A DNA stretch of 64,000 nt, from assembly GCF_041435115.1 (NCBI RefSeq), contig NZ_CP108046.1:5332001-5396000 (forward strand). The letters are read 5' to 3'. Below, in pieces: positions 1-8,550 of this stretch (position 1 is its first letter; each line of letters begins with the position of its first letter). The position numbers were made by a program, and so were the translations under genes. This DNA comes from Streptomyces sp. NBC_00289 (lineage in GTDB: Bacteria; Actinomycetota; Actinomycetes; Streptomycetales; Streptomycetaceae). Under the pieces are notes generated by a model, which worked only from the letters and a program-made list of their open reading frames with translations, did no database searches and was not told the DNA's origin.

Positions 1-284
1 CTGTACAGGTCGGAGAGCTTGCCCCACAGGGGCGTGGTCGCCGTCATGGCGAGCAGGGAGGCGGTGACCACCCAGGTGTAGGCGGACTGGCCGCCGCCGA
101 GGTCGCCGATGATCTCGGGAAGCGCGTTGGTGACGATCGTGGACGACAGGATCGCCACGAACATGCCGAGCAGCAGCCCGGAGAGCGCCTCCATGATCTG
201 CCGGTGCGTCATCTGGACGCCGTCGGGGGAGCCTCCCCCGTGCTTGGCGTGAGCCCGCACACCGGCTGGTGTGGTCGTTGCCAT
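1..284 (-). CDS. MFS drug exporter, DHA2/EmrB-QacA type (3' end outside window)
   Basis: Only the first 94 codons are present; the gene runs off the left edge. The ATG is at 284. A hydrophilic head of about 25 residues is followed by a first membrane helix containing SSTIVTNALP, and then by LWGKLSDLYR, which matches the loop 2-3 signature (motif A) of major facilitator proteins. The SxTIVNxALP-like helix 1 is typical of 14-helix drug:proton antiporters. It lies 21 bp downstream of the marR gene on the same strand, so the two are probably co-transcribed and the exporter derepressed by the MarR ligand. The substrate cannot be told from this fragment. Confidence 0.88.
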   Translation of the reverse strand, partial: MATTTPAGVRAHAKHGGGSPDGVQMTHRQIMEALSGLLLGMFVAILSSTIVTNALPEIIGDLGGGQSAYTWVVTASLLAMTATTPLWGKLSDLY

Positions 285-305
285 GGACTTCCTTCTCTTC
301 AGTGC

Positions 306-827
306 TTATGCGGGTGTACGGGTGGTCTGTTCGAGTACGGGCGGCTCTGTGGGCCGGTGTACGGGTGCCCCGGGTGTTCCGGGTGTCACCGATGAGGGAC
401 GGCAGTCGTCGAAGCTGGCCCGCAGCCGTGCCATGAGCCGGGTGAGCTGGCCGACCTCGTCGTCGCTCCAGTCGCTCAGGCGCTCGGCGAGTATCCGCGT
501 GGTGCGCAGGGACAGTTCGTCCACCTGCGTCAGACCCGCGGGCGTCAGGCGCAGGATGCGCGAGCGCTTGTCCGCCGGGTCGGGGGAGCGCTCGATCCAG
601 CCCCGCTCGGCGACGTGCGCGACATGCCGGCTGGTCACCGACATGTCCACGGCGAGCAGCTCCGCGAGCTTGCTCATGCGCATGTCCCCGTGGCGGGCGA
701 GCAGGGTCAGTACGGCGGCGGATCCGCTCGGGCAGTCGCCCGGCAGTATCCGCCCCATCTCCCGCTTCACGGCGCCGAAGGCGCTGAACTGACGGATCAG
801 CTCCTCGTATCGCGTCTGCTCGCCCAT
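306..827 (-). CDS. MarR-family transcriptional regulator of the adjacent MFS exporter
   Basis: This 173-residue protein has a winged-helix DNA-binding core: a recognition region around residues 50-75 (LAVDMSVTSRHVAHVAERG) and a wing around 78-92 (RSPDPADKRSRILRLTPAG, with the DxRxxxxxLT pattern of MarR proteins). The start ATG at 827 has a GGGAGG ribosome site 4 nt upstream. The last ~35 residues are Pro/Thr-rich and probably disordered. It is the first gene of a two-gene operon with the MFS exporter, and its promoter contains two TTGC-N5-GCAA palindromes, so autorepression is likely. The inducer is unknown. Confidence 0.93.
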   Translation of the reverse strand: MGEQTRYEELIRQFSAFGAVKREMGRILPGDCPSGSAAVLTLLARHGDMRMSKLAELLAVDMSVTSRHVAHVAERGWIERSPDPADKRSRILRLTPAGLTQVDELSLRTTRILAERLSDWSDDEVGQLTRLMARLRASFDDCRPSSVTPGTPGAPVHRPTEPPVLEQTTRTPA

Positions 828-844
828 CGCACCTCCCGTATTCG

Positions 845-886
845 TTGCTTAGGGCAACCATAGAGGAGGTTGGTTGCTACAGGCAA
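845..886 (-). promoter_or_regulatory. marR-MFS promoter with two MarR-type operators
   Basis: Read on the minus strand, TTGCCT (886-881) and TATGGT (862-857) are separated by 18 bp and form a plausible -35/-10 promoter. Two 13-bp palindromes of the form TTGC-N5-GCAA lie at 845-857 and 874-886. One covers the -35 box and the other abuts the -10 box and the predicted start point. This placement fits repression by the encoded MarR protein. A looser copy may lie near 914-927. Confidence 0.65.
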
Positions 887-1022
887 ATAAAACGGCGGAG
901 GGTTGGTATAAAAACTTGGCAAAGGCAAGTATTACGAACATAAATGTGCTGGTGGGGAGAGGTGGTGCAGGGGCGGTGCCCCCACTTGGGTCGTCCCCGC
1001 AGATTCGCTAGTGTCTCGGTGC

Positions 1023-1220
1023 ATGGCTAACACGCAGGGCCCCCAGGGCAACCACGACCCCGCCGGCAACACCCAGATGTTCCGCGCGTTCGTCGACGAG
1101 GCCCCTCAGGGCCGGCAGCAGCAGGCGGCGGCTCCCGCCGGTCCCCGTATCGGCGTGATCCTCGCGGTGGTCGCCGCCGTGGTCGTCGTCGCGGCGGTGG
1201 CCTGGCTCGCCCTCAAGTAG
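1023..1220 (+). CDS. Small C-terminally membrane-anchored protein, function unknown
   Basis: This 65-residue protein has a hydrophilic Gln/Gly/Ala-rich N-terminal half and a single hydrophobic segment of about 20 residues at the C-terminus (RIGVILAVVAAVVVVAAVAW), followed by a short LALK tail, so it looks tail-anchored. The ATG at 1023 is chosen over a GTG 12 nt upstream because TAGTGT (1009-1014) makes a good -10 box 8 nt before the ATG and there is no Shine-Dalgarno, which suggests a leaderless mRNA. No domain is recognised. It converges with the lipoprotein gene at 1230. Confidence 0.72.
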   Translation: MANTQGPQGNHDPAGNTQMFRAFVDEAPQGRQQQAAAPAGPRIGVILAVVAAVVVVAAVAWLALK

Positions 1221-1229
1221 GACCAGCCG

Positions 1230-2057
1230 CTACTTCCACCGGACGGAGACGTCCCGGGTCTCGATGTGCATGCCCAGCGGGACCCTCCAGGCGTCGACAC
1301 AGACCGTCCAGGTGCGCTCCTTCCGTGCGCCGGCCCCGATCGGCGCCGGAAGGTCCTCGGTGGACTCGACGGTCGCCCAGTCGATGCCGAGCGCCCCGAT
1401 GACATGCGTCCCGAAGGACACCGTCCCCGAACGCACCGCGCTCTGACCGCTGTTGCGGAACACCACGGTCACCTGCTCGCACCACCGCTTGTCCGTCGGC
1501 TCGCGCACGGGGTCCTGCCAGCTCAGCACGGCGGGACCGCCCGGCGCGGGAGAAGGCGTGGTCGTCGGCCCGGGCGGTGTGGCGGGCCCGGAAGAGGTCG
1601 TGGACGACGGGTCCGGCGGTGAACTCGCCGCGGCAGGGCCGGACTCGGCACCGCCTTCGCCACCGGTACGGACGTCGGCGTGGTCCGCGCCGGAGTTCCC
1701 GCCACCCTCGGCCGCGCGTCCGGTCGTCCCGGCGGACGCCTCGCCCGGCTCCCCGCCCCGACTGCCGTCGCCGGCGGGGGAGTCACCGGGTCCCCTCGTG
1801 CCGGTCCCGTCGAGCGGCACCAGCGTCACGTCTCCCGTCGGCGTCACCGCCGTACCGGAAACCCGGGGTGGTCCGCCTGCGGCCCCGGTGGCGACGTACC
1901 CGCCGCCACCGCCGCCCCCGCACGCCGCGAGAGCCCCGCCCAGACAGACGACGGCCGCCGACGCGCCGATCACGACGCCTCGACGGCCATGTGTCCATGT
2001 CGTCCCTGTCACCCGTGCCGCACAGGTCGCCCTGATCGCCCTGGTTGCTCGAAGCAT
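1230..2057 (-). CDS. Secreted lipoprotein with Gly/Pro/Ser-rich linker
   Basis: This 275-residue protein begins with a basic N-terminus and a hydrophobic stretch ending in the lipobox LAAC, followed by a run of glycines. Cleavage before Cys would leave a lipid-anchored protein. Residues ~50-165 are low complexity (Gly, Ser, Pro, Thr), a typical linker through the cell wall. The last ~110 residues form a compact domain with two cysteines (WCEQVTVVF and WTVCVDAW), possibly disulfide-linked, whose Trp-rich, beta-prone pattern looks like a small surface domain. The ATG at 2057 lacks a good Shine-Dalgarno; an in-frame GTG near 2012 is an alternative start. No function is recognised. Confidence 0.75.
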   Translation of the reverse strand: MLRATRAIRATCAARVTGTTWTHGRRGVVIGASAAVVCLGGALAACGGGGGGGYVATGAAGGPPRVSGTAVTPTGDVTLVPLDGTGTRGPGDSPAGDGSRGGEPGEASAGTTGRAAEGGGNSGADHADVRTGGEGGAESGPAAASSPPDPSSTTSSGPATPPGPTTTPSPAPGGPAVLSWQDPVREPTDKRWCEQVTVVFRNSGQSAVRSGTVSFGTHVIGALGIDWATVESTEDLPAPIGAGARKERTWTVCVDAWRVPLGMHIETRDVSVRWK

Positions 2058-2116
2058 CGCGCCATGGTGGCTGACGCTCCGTCAAATAGGAAGACGCGGG
2101 CGGTCCTTGTGCGGGC

Positions 2117-3025
<909 letters not shown>

Positions 3026-3137
3026 GCCACCCCCTTTGGGTCGCGGGACGGTCGCGGCGGACGCTCCCGTCTGAGGAACGCAGCCTTCACCTGAATACCG
3101 GAGCCGGAGCCACGGCAAACGCGCTTCCGGCAGAATG

Positions 3138-3180
3138 TCACATGTCGGCAACACGCTGTAGTGACATGTCGACATGTGAG
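3138..3180 (-). promoter_or_regulatory. Palindromic ACATGTCGACATGT element upstream of sigN
   Basis: The 14-bp sequence ACATGTCGACATGT at 3164-3177 is a perfect palindrome, and another ACATGTC half-site lies at 3140-3146. Both are in the 268-bp gap between sigF and sigN, about 115-150 bp upstream of the sigN start. The arrangement looks like a dimeric operator with an extra half-site. No sequence with a clear SigF-type GNNT-N15-GGGTAY promoter was seen in the gap. Confidence 0.5.
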
Positions 3181-3293
3181 ATGCGAATACGCCCTGGATA
3201 AAGGCGGTCTGACGGTTTATCAACGCGAAAACGCCGGGATCCACGCTGGTGAGCGATTCGCTCTCACCGGTGACATCTCGCTCGTGCTTGCGG

Positions 3294-4415
3294 TTACGCC
3301 TCGATCCGGTTCGCGGAGCGCAGTCGCTGGAAGCTACGCGCGAGTAGGCGTGAGACATGCATCTGGGAGACGCCGAGTTCCGCACTGATCTGCGACTGGG
3401 TGAGATTGCTGTAGTAGCGCAGAAGGAGAATTCTCTGTTCGCGTTCCGGGAGCTGCACCAGGAGATGACGGACCAGATCCCGGTGCTCCACGCCGTCCAG
3501 TGCCGGGTCCTCGTAGCCGAGCCGGTCCAGCAGCCCCGGCAGCCCGTCGCCCTCCTGCGCCGCCTCCAGGGAGGTGGCGTGGTACGACCGCCCGGCCTCG
3601 ATGCAGGACAGCACCTCCTCCTCCGTGATGCGCAGCCGCTCGGCGATCTCGGACGTCGTCGGAGTGCGCCCGAACGCCGTCGTCAGGTCTTCGGTCGCGC
3701 CGTTGACCTGCACCCACAGCTCGTGCAGCCGGCGCGGTACGTGGACCGTGCGGACGTTGTCGCGGAAGTACCGCTTGATCTCGCCGACCACCGTCGGCAT
3801 CGCGAACGTCGGGAACTGCACGCCCCGCTCCGGGTCGAAGCGGTCGATGGCGTTGATGAGTCCGATGGTGCCGACCTGGACGACGTCCTCCATCGGCTCG
3901 TTGCGGGAGCGGAAACGGGCGGCCGCGTAGCGCACCAGGGGGAGGTTGGCCTCGATGAGCGCCCCGCGGACCCGGTCGTGCTCCGGGCTGCCCGGACGGA
4001 GCTCCTTGAGCTGGCCGAAGAGCACCTGGGTGAGGGCCCGGGTGTCGGCGCCGCGACTGCGCTGCGGAGCGGCGGCCGGGGCGTCTTGGACGGCCGGGGC
4101 GGCGTCCTGGGGGTCCTGGGTGGCCTGGGTGTCCTGAGTGCTCTGGGCGTCCTGGGTGGCCTGTGCGGCCGAGGTGTCCGCGGCGTCGGCGGCGTCCGGT
4201 GAGGCGGGCAGGGACCCGGTGTCGGCGGCGTCCGGCGGGGCGGGCACGGACGCGGCTTCGGATACGACGGGGATCGCTGGGGCGGTTGAGGCGGCTGGGG
4301 CCACTGTGGCGGTCGGGGTGGCGGGGGCGGCCGTCGCGGCGGGAATGGCCGGTGAGGCTTCCTGGGGCGGCGCGGTACTGGCCGACACGGTCAACGCCAC
4401 CTCTTCATCGGTCAT
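3294..4415 (-). CDS. sigF: RNA polymerase sigma factor, SigB/SigF group, SigF-like (spore maturation)
   Basis: The 373-residue product is a group 3 sigma factor close to its neighbour: [15 protein letters not shown] and [14 protein letters not shown] in region 2, [17 protein letters not shown] in region 3 and the region 4 helix-turn-helix [20 protein letters not shown]. Its core is like the ~290-residue Streptomyces SigF proteins, but about 120 extra N-terminal residues are rich in Ala, Thr, Gln and Asp, including TQD repeats. The ATG at 4415 has only a weak ribosome site, so a downstream start cannot be excluded. SigF of Streptomyces acts late in sporulation; the name here rests on similarity and gene order. 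Confidence 0.87.
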   Translation of the reverse strand: MTDEEVALTVSASTAPPQEASPAIPAATAAPATPTATVAPAASTAPAIPVVSEAASVPAPPDAADTGSLPASPDAADAADTSAAQATQDAQSTQDTQATQDPQDAAPAVQDAPAAAPQRSRGADTRALTQVLFGQLKELRPGSPEHDRVRGALIEANLPLVRYAAARFRSRNEPMEDVVQVGTIGLINAIDRFDPERGVQFPTFAMPTVVGEIKRYFRDNVRTVHVPRRLHELWVQVNGATEDLTTAFGRTPTTSEIAERLRITEEEVLSCIEAGRSYHATSLEAAQEGDGLPGLLDRLGYEDPALDGVEHRDLVRHLLVQLPEREQRILLLRYYSNLTQSQISAELGVSQMHVSRLLARSFQRLRSANRIEA

Positions 4416-4523
4416 CCATCGGTCAACTCATCCGTCAAAAGCGGTCATAGCATCACAAGACATGTGCACTGTAGGCAAGCACCCCATAACGCCGTGTTGA
4501 AGGCAAGTTGAGCCGTAGGGCGC

Positions 4524-4556
4524 AGAAAAGCCCCCCGCCGTTCCGGCGGAGGGCTT
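4524..4556 (-). terminator. Rho-independent terminator after the Dabb gene
   Basis: A GC-rich hairpin with arms AAGCCCTCCGCCGG and CGGCGGGGGGCTT (minus strand) and a tetraloop is followed on the minus strand by TTTTCTG. It lies 15 bp after the Dabb stop codon and insulates sigF from upstream transcription. Confidence 0.75.
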
Positions 4557-4570
4557 CGAAGTGGGGGCGT

Positions 4571-4864
4571 TCAGAACGCGTAGTCCGCGATCACCCACGT
4601 GGCGAACTCCCGCCACAGCGCGACGCCGGCCTGGTGTGCCGGATGCTCCAGATACCGCTGGAGCGCGTCCGTGTCCTCGACCGCCGAGTTGATCGCGAAG
4701 TCGTACGCGATGGGCCGGTCGGTGATGTTCCAGTCGCACTCCCAGAAGCGCAGCTCCTCGATCCGGTCGCCGAGGCCCCGGAAGGCCTTGACGCCCTCCA
4801 CGACGCGCGGGTCGTCGCGCCCGACGCCCTCGTCGAGCTTGAAGAGGACCAGGTGGCGGATCAT
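4571..4864 (-). CDS. Dabb (stress-responsive A/B barrel) domain protein
   Basis: The 97-residue protein matches the dimeric alpha+beta barrel (Dabb) family: MIRHLVLFKL at the start, a central helix ending FRGLGDRIEELRFWECDWN, and the typical DFAINSAVEDTDALQRYLEHPAH segment near the C-terminus. Start 4864 follows GGGAGAG at 6 nt. Dabb proteins are small, soluble and of mixed or unknown function. It sits downstream of a small membrane protein gene on the same strand and ends at a strong terminator. Confidence 0.88.
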   Translation of the reverse strand: MIRHLVLFKLDEGVGRDDPRVVEGVKAFRGLGDRIEELRFWECDWNITDRPIAYDFAINSAVEDTDALQRYLEHPAHQAGVALWREFATWVIADYAF

Positions 4865-4907
4865 GTGCACTCTCCCGGGCGGGTGCGAAGGGGCCGCGTC
4901 GGCCGCG

Positions 4908-5087
4908 TCAGTTCTTGGCTCCGTCGGCGATCCACGACATGAAGTCACCGACCGCCTTGGCGGCGTCCGATATGCCCTCGAAGCCTATCTGGACGTAGTC
5001 GGCGGCCTTGGCCGGATCCGTGATGATCACATACAGCACGAAGACCACGACCACATAGACGGCGATCTTCTTCGAATTCACCGCCAC
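4908..5087 (-). CDS. Small single-span membrane protein, function unknown
   Basis: This 59-residue frame begins at GTG 5087 (protein MAVNSKKIAVYVVVV...) after a GGGGAGG ribosome site at 5 nt; a second GTG at 5081 is the alternative. A basic NSKK stretch precedes one membrane segment (IAVYVVVVFVLYVII), followed by a soluble amphipathic tail ending in SWIADGAKN. The positive-inside rule puts the short N-terminus in the cytoplasm and the tail outside. It is the gene upstream of the Dabb protein on the same strand, with 43 bp between. No function is known to me. Confidence 0.7.
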   Translation of the reverse strand: MAVNSKKIAVYVVVVFVLYVIITDPAKAADYVQIGFEGISDAAKAVGDFMSWIADGAKN

Positions 5088-5185
5088 CGCGGCCTCCCCT
5101 GTGACTGTTGTGCCTCGTGGGTCCCCTGTTGACCGGCGGCGAGTGTAACCTCACACACTTCGCCGGGATCGTTCAGGACTGCACA

Positions 5186-5213
5186 AAGGGCCCCGTCTGT
5201 CGACGGGGCCCTT
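5186..5213. terminator. Symmetrical terminator hairpin between tRNA-Ser and the small membrane gene
   Basis: Arms AAGGGCCCCGTC and GACGGGGCCCTT enclose a TGTC loop, a perfect 12-bp stem. It lies 8 bp after the tRNA-Ser 3' end on the minus strand and should end tRNA transcription. The poly-U tract is poor, as is common in Streptomyces. Confidence 0.7.
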
Positions 5214-5220
5214 CTCAAGC

Positions 5221-5304
5221 GGTAGCGGAGGGATTTGAACCCTCGGTGACTTGCGCCACACTCGCTTTCGAGGCGAGCTCCTTCGGCCGCTCGGACACGC
5301 TACC
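5221..5304 (-). tRNA. tRNA-Ser(CGA)
   Basis: The acceptor arms GGTAGCG and CGCTACC pair, the anticodon loop CTCGAAA gives anticodon CGA, and the T arm reads GGGTTCAAATCCC. A long variable arm between the anticodon and T arms fits a class II serine tRNA. CCA is not encoded. It reads codon UCG, a frequent serine codon in high-GC genomes. Confidence 0.95.
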
Positions 5305-5369
5305 GAGGGAGACCTTACAGCAAGGCGGGGCATGGTTTGAAATCCGTTTCGCGCCCCGACGTCGGGGGA

Positions 5370-5852
5370 TCAGCGGGCGCGGAAGAAGTCCGTGAGCAGC
5401 CGCGCGCAGTCCTCGGCGAGTACGCCCTCGATCACTTCGGGGCGGTGGTTGAGCCGTCGGTCGCGTACGACGTCCCAGAGGGAACCGGCCGCGCCGGCCT
5501 TCTCGTCGCGGGCGCCGTAGACGACCCGGTCCACCCGGGACTGGACCAGGGCGCCCGCGCACATCGTGCATGGCTCCAGGGTCACCACGAGCGTGCAGCC
5601 GGGCAGCCGCCACCCGCCTGCTCCCGGCCGCGGGCCGGCCCGGGCGGAGGCGGTTCGCGCCGACTCGCTCAGGGCGGCGGCGCCCCGCCGGAGGGCGAGG
5701 ACCTCCGCGTGGGCCGTCGGATCGCCGGTGACCTCGCGTTCGTTGTGCGCGGCCGCCAGCACGGTCCTGCCGTCCGGGGCCAGCAGGACGGCGCCGACGG
5801 GGACGTCCCCGCCGTGGCCCGCCTGCTCGGCCTCGGCCAGGGCGAGCAGCAT
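5370..5852 (-). CDS. tadA: tRNA-specific adenosine-34 deaminase TadA
   Basis: The zinc deaminase motifs are present: TAHAEVLALRRG (His ligand and catalytic Glu) and LEPCTMCAGALV (two Cys ligands). TadA converts A34 to inosine in tRNA-Arg(ACG). The 160-residue frame opens at the ATG 5852 directly in the first helix, so the N-terminus is short; the frame is open upstream for 26 codons to the end of the preceding gene with only a CTG near that end, and a non-ATG start is possible. About 25 extra residues, rich in Ala, Gly, Pro and Arg, separate the two zinc motifs. It follows the TadA-associated gene on the same strand and is probably in its operon. Confidence 0.92.
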   Translation of the reverse strand: MLLALAEAEQAGHGGDVPVGAVLLAPDGRTVLAAAHNEREVTGDPTAHAEVLALRRGAAALSESARTASARAGPRPGAGGWRLPGCTLVVTLEPCTMCAGALVQSRVDRVVYGARDEKAGAAGSLWDVVRDRRLNHRPEVIEGVLAEDCARLLTDFFRAR

Positions 5853-5929
5853 CGCGGCCCGCCAGCGGTCGCGTACCGGGTCCGGACTCGCGCCCGGACC
5901 CGGTGGCGGGCCCTCGCGGTTCGCCCCGG

Positions 5930-6481
5930 TCAGCGGACGGTCTCCAGGACCTCCGCGGCGCCCAGGGCCTCGGCGATGTGACTCAGCGCCTCCTCGGCGT
6001 CCATGGCGCGCAGTTCCTTCTCGCCGACGCCCAGGTCGTCGAGGATCTCGCTGTCGCCGACGGGGCTGTGCGGCACCGCGTCGGCGGAGGTGCCGCTGTC
6101 GGCGTCCTCGTCCTCGTCGTCCGTGTCGTTGTCGGGTTCACCGTCCTCCGTACCGTCGAGGTCGAGGGAGTCCAGGTCGACGACGCCGTCGTCGCCGGGA
6201 TCCCTTCCGAGAAGTTCGTCCGTGAGCAGGATCTCGCCGTACGAGCTGCGAGCGGCGGCAGCGGCGTCCGAGACGTAGATGCGAGGGTCGTCCTCGCCAT
6301 CGATCCGGACGACGCCGAACCAGGCGTCCTCCTGCTCGATGAGTACCAGCACCGTGTCGTCCTCCGGGGAGGCTTCACGGGCCAGTTCGGCCAGATCCGA
6401 CAGGCTCTCCACATTGTCGAGCTCCGTGTCGCTCGCTTCCCACCCGTCTTCGGTGCGCGCGAGCAGTGCGGCGAAGTACAC
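5930..6481 (-). CDS. TadA-associated acidic protein
   Basis: This 183-residue, strongly acidic protein starts at GTG 6481 with GGGAGAG upstream. The N-terminal ~100 residues form a mixed fold (VYFAALLARTEDGW, TVLVLIEQEDAWFGVVRI), a stretch near 110-140 is almost all Asp, Glu, Gly and Ser, and the C-terminus is helical (LSHIAEALGAAEVLETVR). It is found next to tadA in Streptomyces and is usually annotated as a tRNA adenosine deaminase-associated protein; the role is inferred from context only. Its stop lies 77 bp before the tadA ATG. Confidence 0.82.
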   Translation of the reverse strand: MYFAALLARTEDGWEASDTELDNVESLSDLAELAREASPEDDTVLVLIEQEDAWFGVVRIDGEDDPRIYVSDAAAAARSSYGEILLTDELLGRDPGDDGVVDLDSLDLDGTEDGEPDNDTDDEDEDADSGTSADAVPHSPVGDSEILDDLGVGEKELRAMDAEEALSHIAEALGAAEVLETVR

Positions 6482-6720
6482 CGTGACTCTCCCACTGGTC
6501 CTAGGCGTGCCGGTTGGGGGTCCCCCCGGCGGAGGTCGCGGGCGGGAGAGCTGTGCTCCGAGCCCCACCCACTCGAAATCGTGGCAGAAACAAGGCGTTC
6601 AGGGGACGTCTTCCGCTCCCTGTGTCCGCTCGTTTTGATCGTCCACGAGCGGGATCGTACGCGGCCCCCCGGGCGGCACACGCACTCGGCCGCCCTCGGA
6701 GGGGCGTGAAAGCCCTCCGG

Positions 6721-6906
6721 TCACCAGCGGAAGGTGCGCATACGCATGGCGTGGCGCAGCCGCGCGATCTTGGCGCGGCGGGGCTGCACGCGGTCCCGCA
6801 GTTCGCGGGCCTCGGTCAGCTCCCGCAGGAAGCGGGCCCGGCGCCGCCTGCGCTCGGAGTCGGTCTCCTCCCGTGAAGTGTCCTCGCGGGACTCTCGGTC
6901 AGCCAT
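6721..6906 (-). CDS. Small highly basic/acidic helical protein, function unknown
   Basis: The 61-residue frame MADRESREDTSREE... has an acidic head, then a long charged helix rich in Arg (SERRRRRARFLRELTEARELR) and a basic tail ending in MRMRTFRW. It has no membrane segment. It lies divergent from upp and 5' of the TadA-associated gene on the same strand. The length and charge pattern suggest an RNA- or nucleoprotein-binding peptide, but that is inference. No family is recognised. Confidence 0.6.
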   Translation of the reverse strand: MADRESREDTSREETDSERRRRRARFLRELTEARELRDRVQPRRAKIARLRHAMRMRTFRW

Positions 6907-7036
6907 CGGCACACCACCCCAGTCGTAACCTCCCGTTTTCCCTCCGACGAGGGGTTTGATGCCCGCCAGCGGGCGCGCGGGCCTGCTGATCCGCTCGGGG
7001 GCGCCGCCCCCATCGGGCACGGCTACTGTTGTGGCC

Positions 7037-7672
7037 ATGCGTCTCCACGTCGTCGACCACCCTCTGGTCGCCCACAAGCTCACCACGCTGCGCGACCGGC
7101 GCACCGACTCCGCGACCTTCCGGCGGCTCGCCGACGAACTGGTCACCCTGCTCGCCTACGAGGCCACGCGGGACGTGCGCACCGAACAGGTCGACATCGT
7201 GACCCCCGTCGCCCCGACCACCGGCGTCAAGCTGTCCCACCCCCGCCCGCTGGTGGTGCCGATCCTGCGGGCCGGTCTCGGCATGCTCGACGGCATGATG
7301 CGCCTGCTGCCGACCGCCGAGGTGGGCTTCCTGGGCATGGTCCGCAACGAGAAGACGCTCGAGGCCTCCACGTACGCGACGCGCATGCCGGAGGACCTCT
7401 CCGGGCGTCAGGTGTACGTCCTCGACCCGATGCTCGCCACCGGCGGCACCCTGGTCGTGGCGATCCGGGAGCTGATCAAGCGCGGCGCCGACGACGTGAC
7501 CGCCGTGGTGCTGCTCGCCGCCCCCGAGGGCGTCGAGATCATGGAGCGCGAGCTGGCGGGCACCCCGGTGACGGTCGTGACGGCCTCGGTCGACGAGCGG
7601 CTCAACGAGCACGGCTACATCGTGCCGGGCCTGGGCGACGCCGGAGACCGCCTGTACGGCGCGGCCGAGTAG
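7037..7672 (+). CDS. upp: Uracil phosphoribosyltransferase
   Basis: The 211-residue protein matches UPRTase, which makes UMP from uracil and PRPP in pyrimidine salvage. The PRPP loop is [11 protein letters not shown] near residue 130-140, the uracil-binding end reads [17 protein letters not shown], and [15 protein letters not shown] is the typical inner motif. Start ATG 7037 lacks a Shine-Dalgarno; TACTGT (7024-7029) ends 7 nt upstream, suggesting a leaderless transcript. Length is normal for the family. Confidence 0.98.
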   Translation: MRLHVVDHPLVAHKLTTLRDRRTDSATFRRLADELVTLLAYEATRDVRTEQVDIVTPVAPTTGVKLSHPRPLVVPILRAGLGMLDGMMRLLPTAEVGFLGMVRNEKTLEASTYATRMPEDLSGRQVYVLDPMLATGGTLVVAIRELIKRGADDVTAVVLLAAPEGVEIMERELAGTPVTVVTASVDERLNEHGYIVPGLGDAGDRLYGAAE

Positions 7673-7706
7673 CCCCCGGCCCCGAACGCGATCGTCCTAC
7701 GGCTGC

Positions 7707-8348
7707 TCAGCAGCTCTTCTTCGAAACGGCGGGCGTCGGCCCGGGTGCGGTCAGCTTGGCCAGCGCCTTGTCGGCGGCCGCCTTCTTCGTCAGCGCCTTG
7801 AAGCCGGTGCCGAGGACCAGGTCGATCGTCCGGTCCTTGCGGGCGGCGTCGGTGCGGCGCTCGGCGGTGCCCAGCTGGGTGGCGAGCACCGGCAGCGAGG
7901 TGTGCAGGGAGGACGCCGGGCCGAGCAGCACTCCGGTGCCCTTGACCTTCTTGTCGAACTCCTTGGTCGCGTTGCCCACTTCGCCGATCTTGAAGCCGCG
8001 CTTCTTGAGCTCGTCCGCGGTCTGCTTGGCGAGCCCGCCGCGCGGCGTGGCGTTGAAGACGTTCACGGTGATCTGCCCCGGCTTCGGCAGTGCGGCTCCC
8101 GTACCCGGTGAGGCGCTCGCCTTGGTGGCGCAGGCCGACCGGACACCGGCCGCCGCGGCGCGCTTGCCGCCGCCGGTGAAGACGTCGATGAGCTGCAGGG
8201 TGCCCCAGCCGACCAGGCCGAGCGCGGCGATGGAGGCGATCACCGCGAGCGCGAGCCTGCCGCGCCGCCGGGGCCGTCGCATCCGCGGGTACTTGTCCCC
8301 CGTGATCCGGTACTGGCCGCCCATGCCAGGGGGAGTCAGCATGCTCAT
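7707..8348 (-). CDS. Membrane-anchored LytR_C (LytR/CpsA/Psr C-terminal) domain protein
   Basis: This 213-residue protein has a short cytoplasmic N-terminus with a basic patch (RMRRPRRRGR), one membrane helix (LALAVIASIAALGLVGWGTL) and an extracytoplasmic domain of the LytR_C type (ITVNVFNATPRGGLAKQTADELKKRGF). It lacks the LCP catalytic domain. LytR_C domains are thought to act at the cell wall, but the role of these stand-alone proteins is unknown. Of two nearby ATGs, 8348 is preferred because TACGCT (minus strand, 8360-8355) ends 6 nt upstream. It converges with upp. Confidence 0.86.
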   Translation of the reverse strand: MSMLTPPGMGGQYRITGDKYPRMRRPRRRGRLALAVIASIAALGLVGWGTLQLIDVFTGGGKRAAAAGVRSACATKASASPGTGAALPKPGQITVNVFNATPRGGLAKQTADELKKRGFKIGEVGNATKEFDKKVKGTGVLLGPASSLHTSLPVLATQLGTAERRTDAARKDRTIDLVLGTGFKALTKKAAADKALAKLTAPGPTPAVSKKSC

Positions 8349-8550
8349 GGGCGCAGCGTAGTGCGACTCGGCGGTGATTCCTACTAGATGATCATTCGAC
8401 GTCGCTCAGGAGAACCCGAAAGGGTCAACAGCCCGGCTCACCTGGGCGAGCGAGGGCGGGCATGCGGAAGGGCGGCGCCTCGGAGACGTATCGGGGCGCC
8501 GTGGGCGAAGACCGCGGACAAGAGGGGTCGGTCGGTCCGGCTCGAGGACG

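Noticed and set aside
3294..4415. Anti-sigma or anti-anti-sigma partner genes next to sigF/sigN
   Set aside because: No RsbW/SpoIIAB-type kinase or STAS protein frame is found between 1 and 8 kb.
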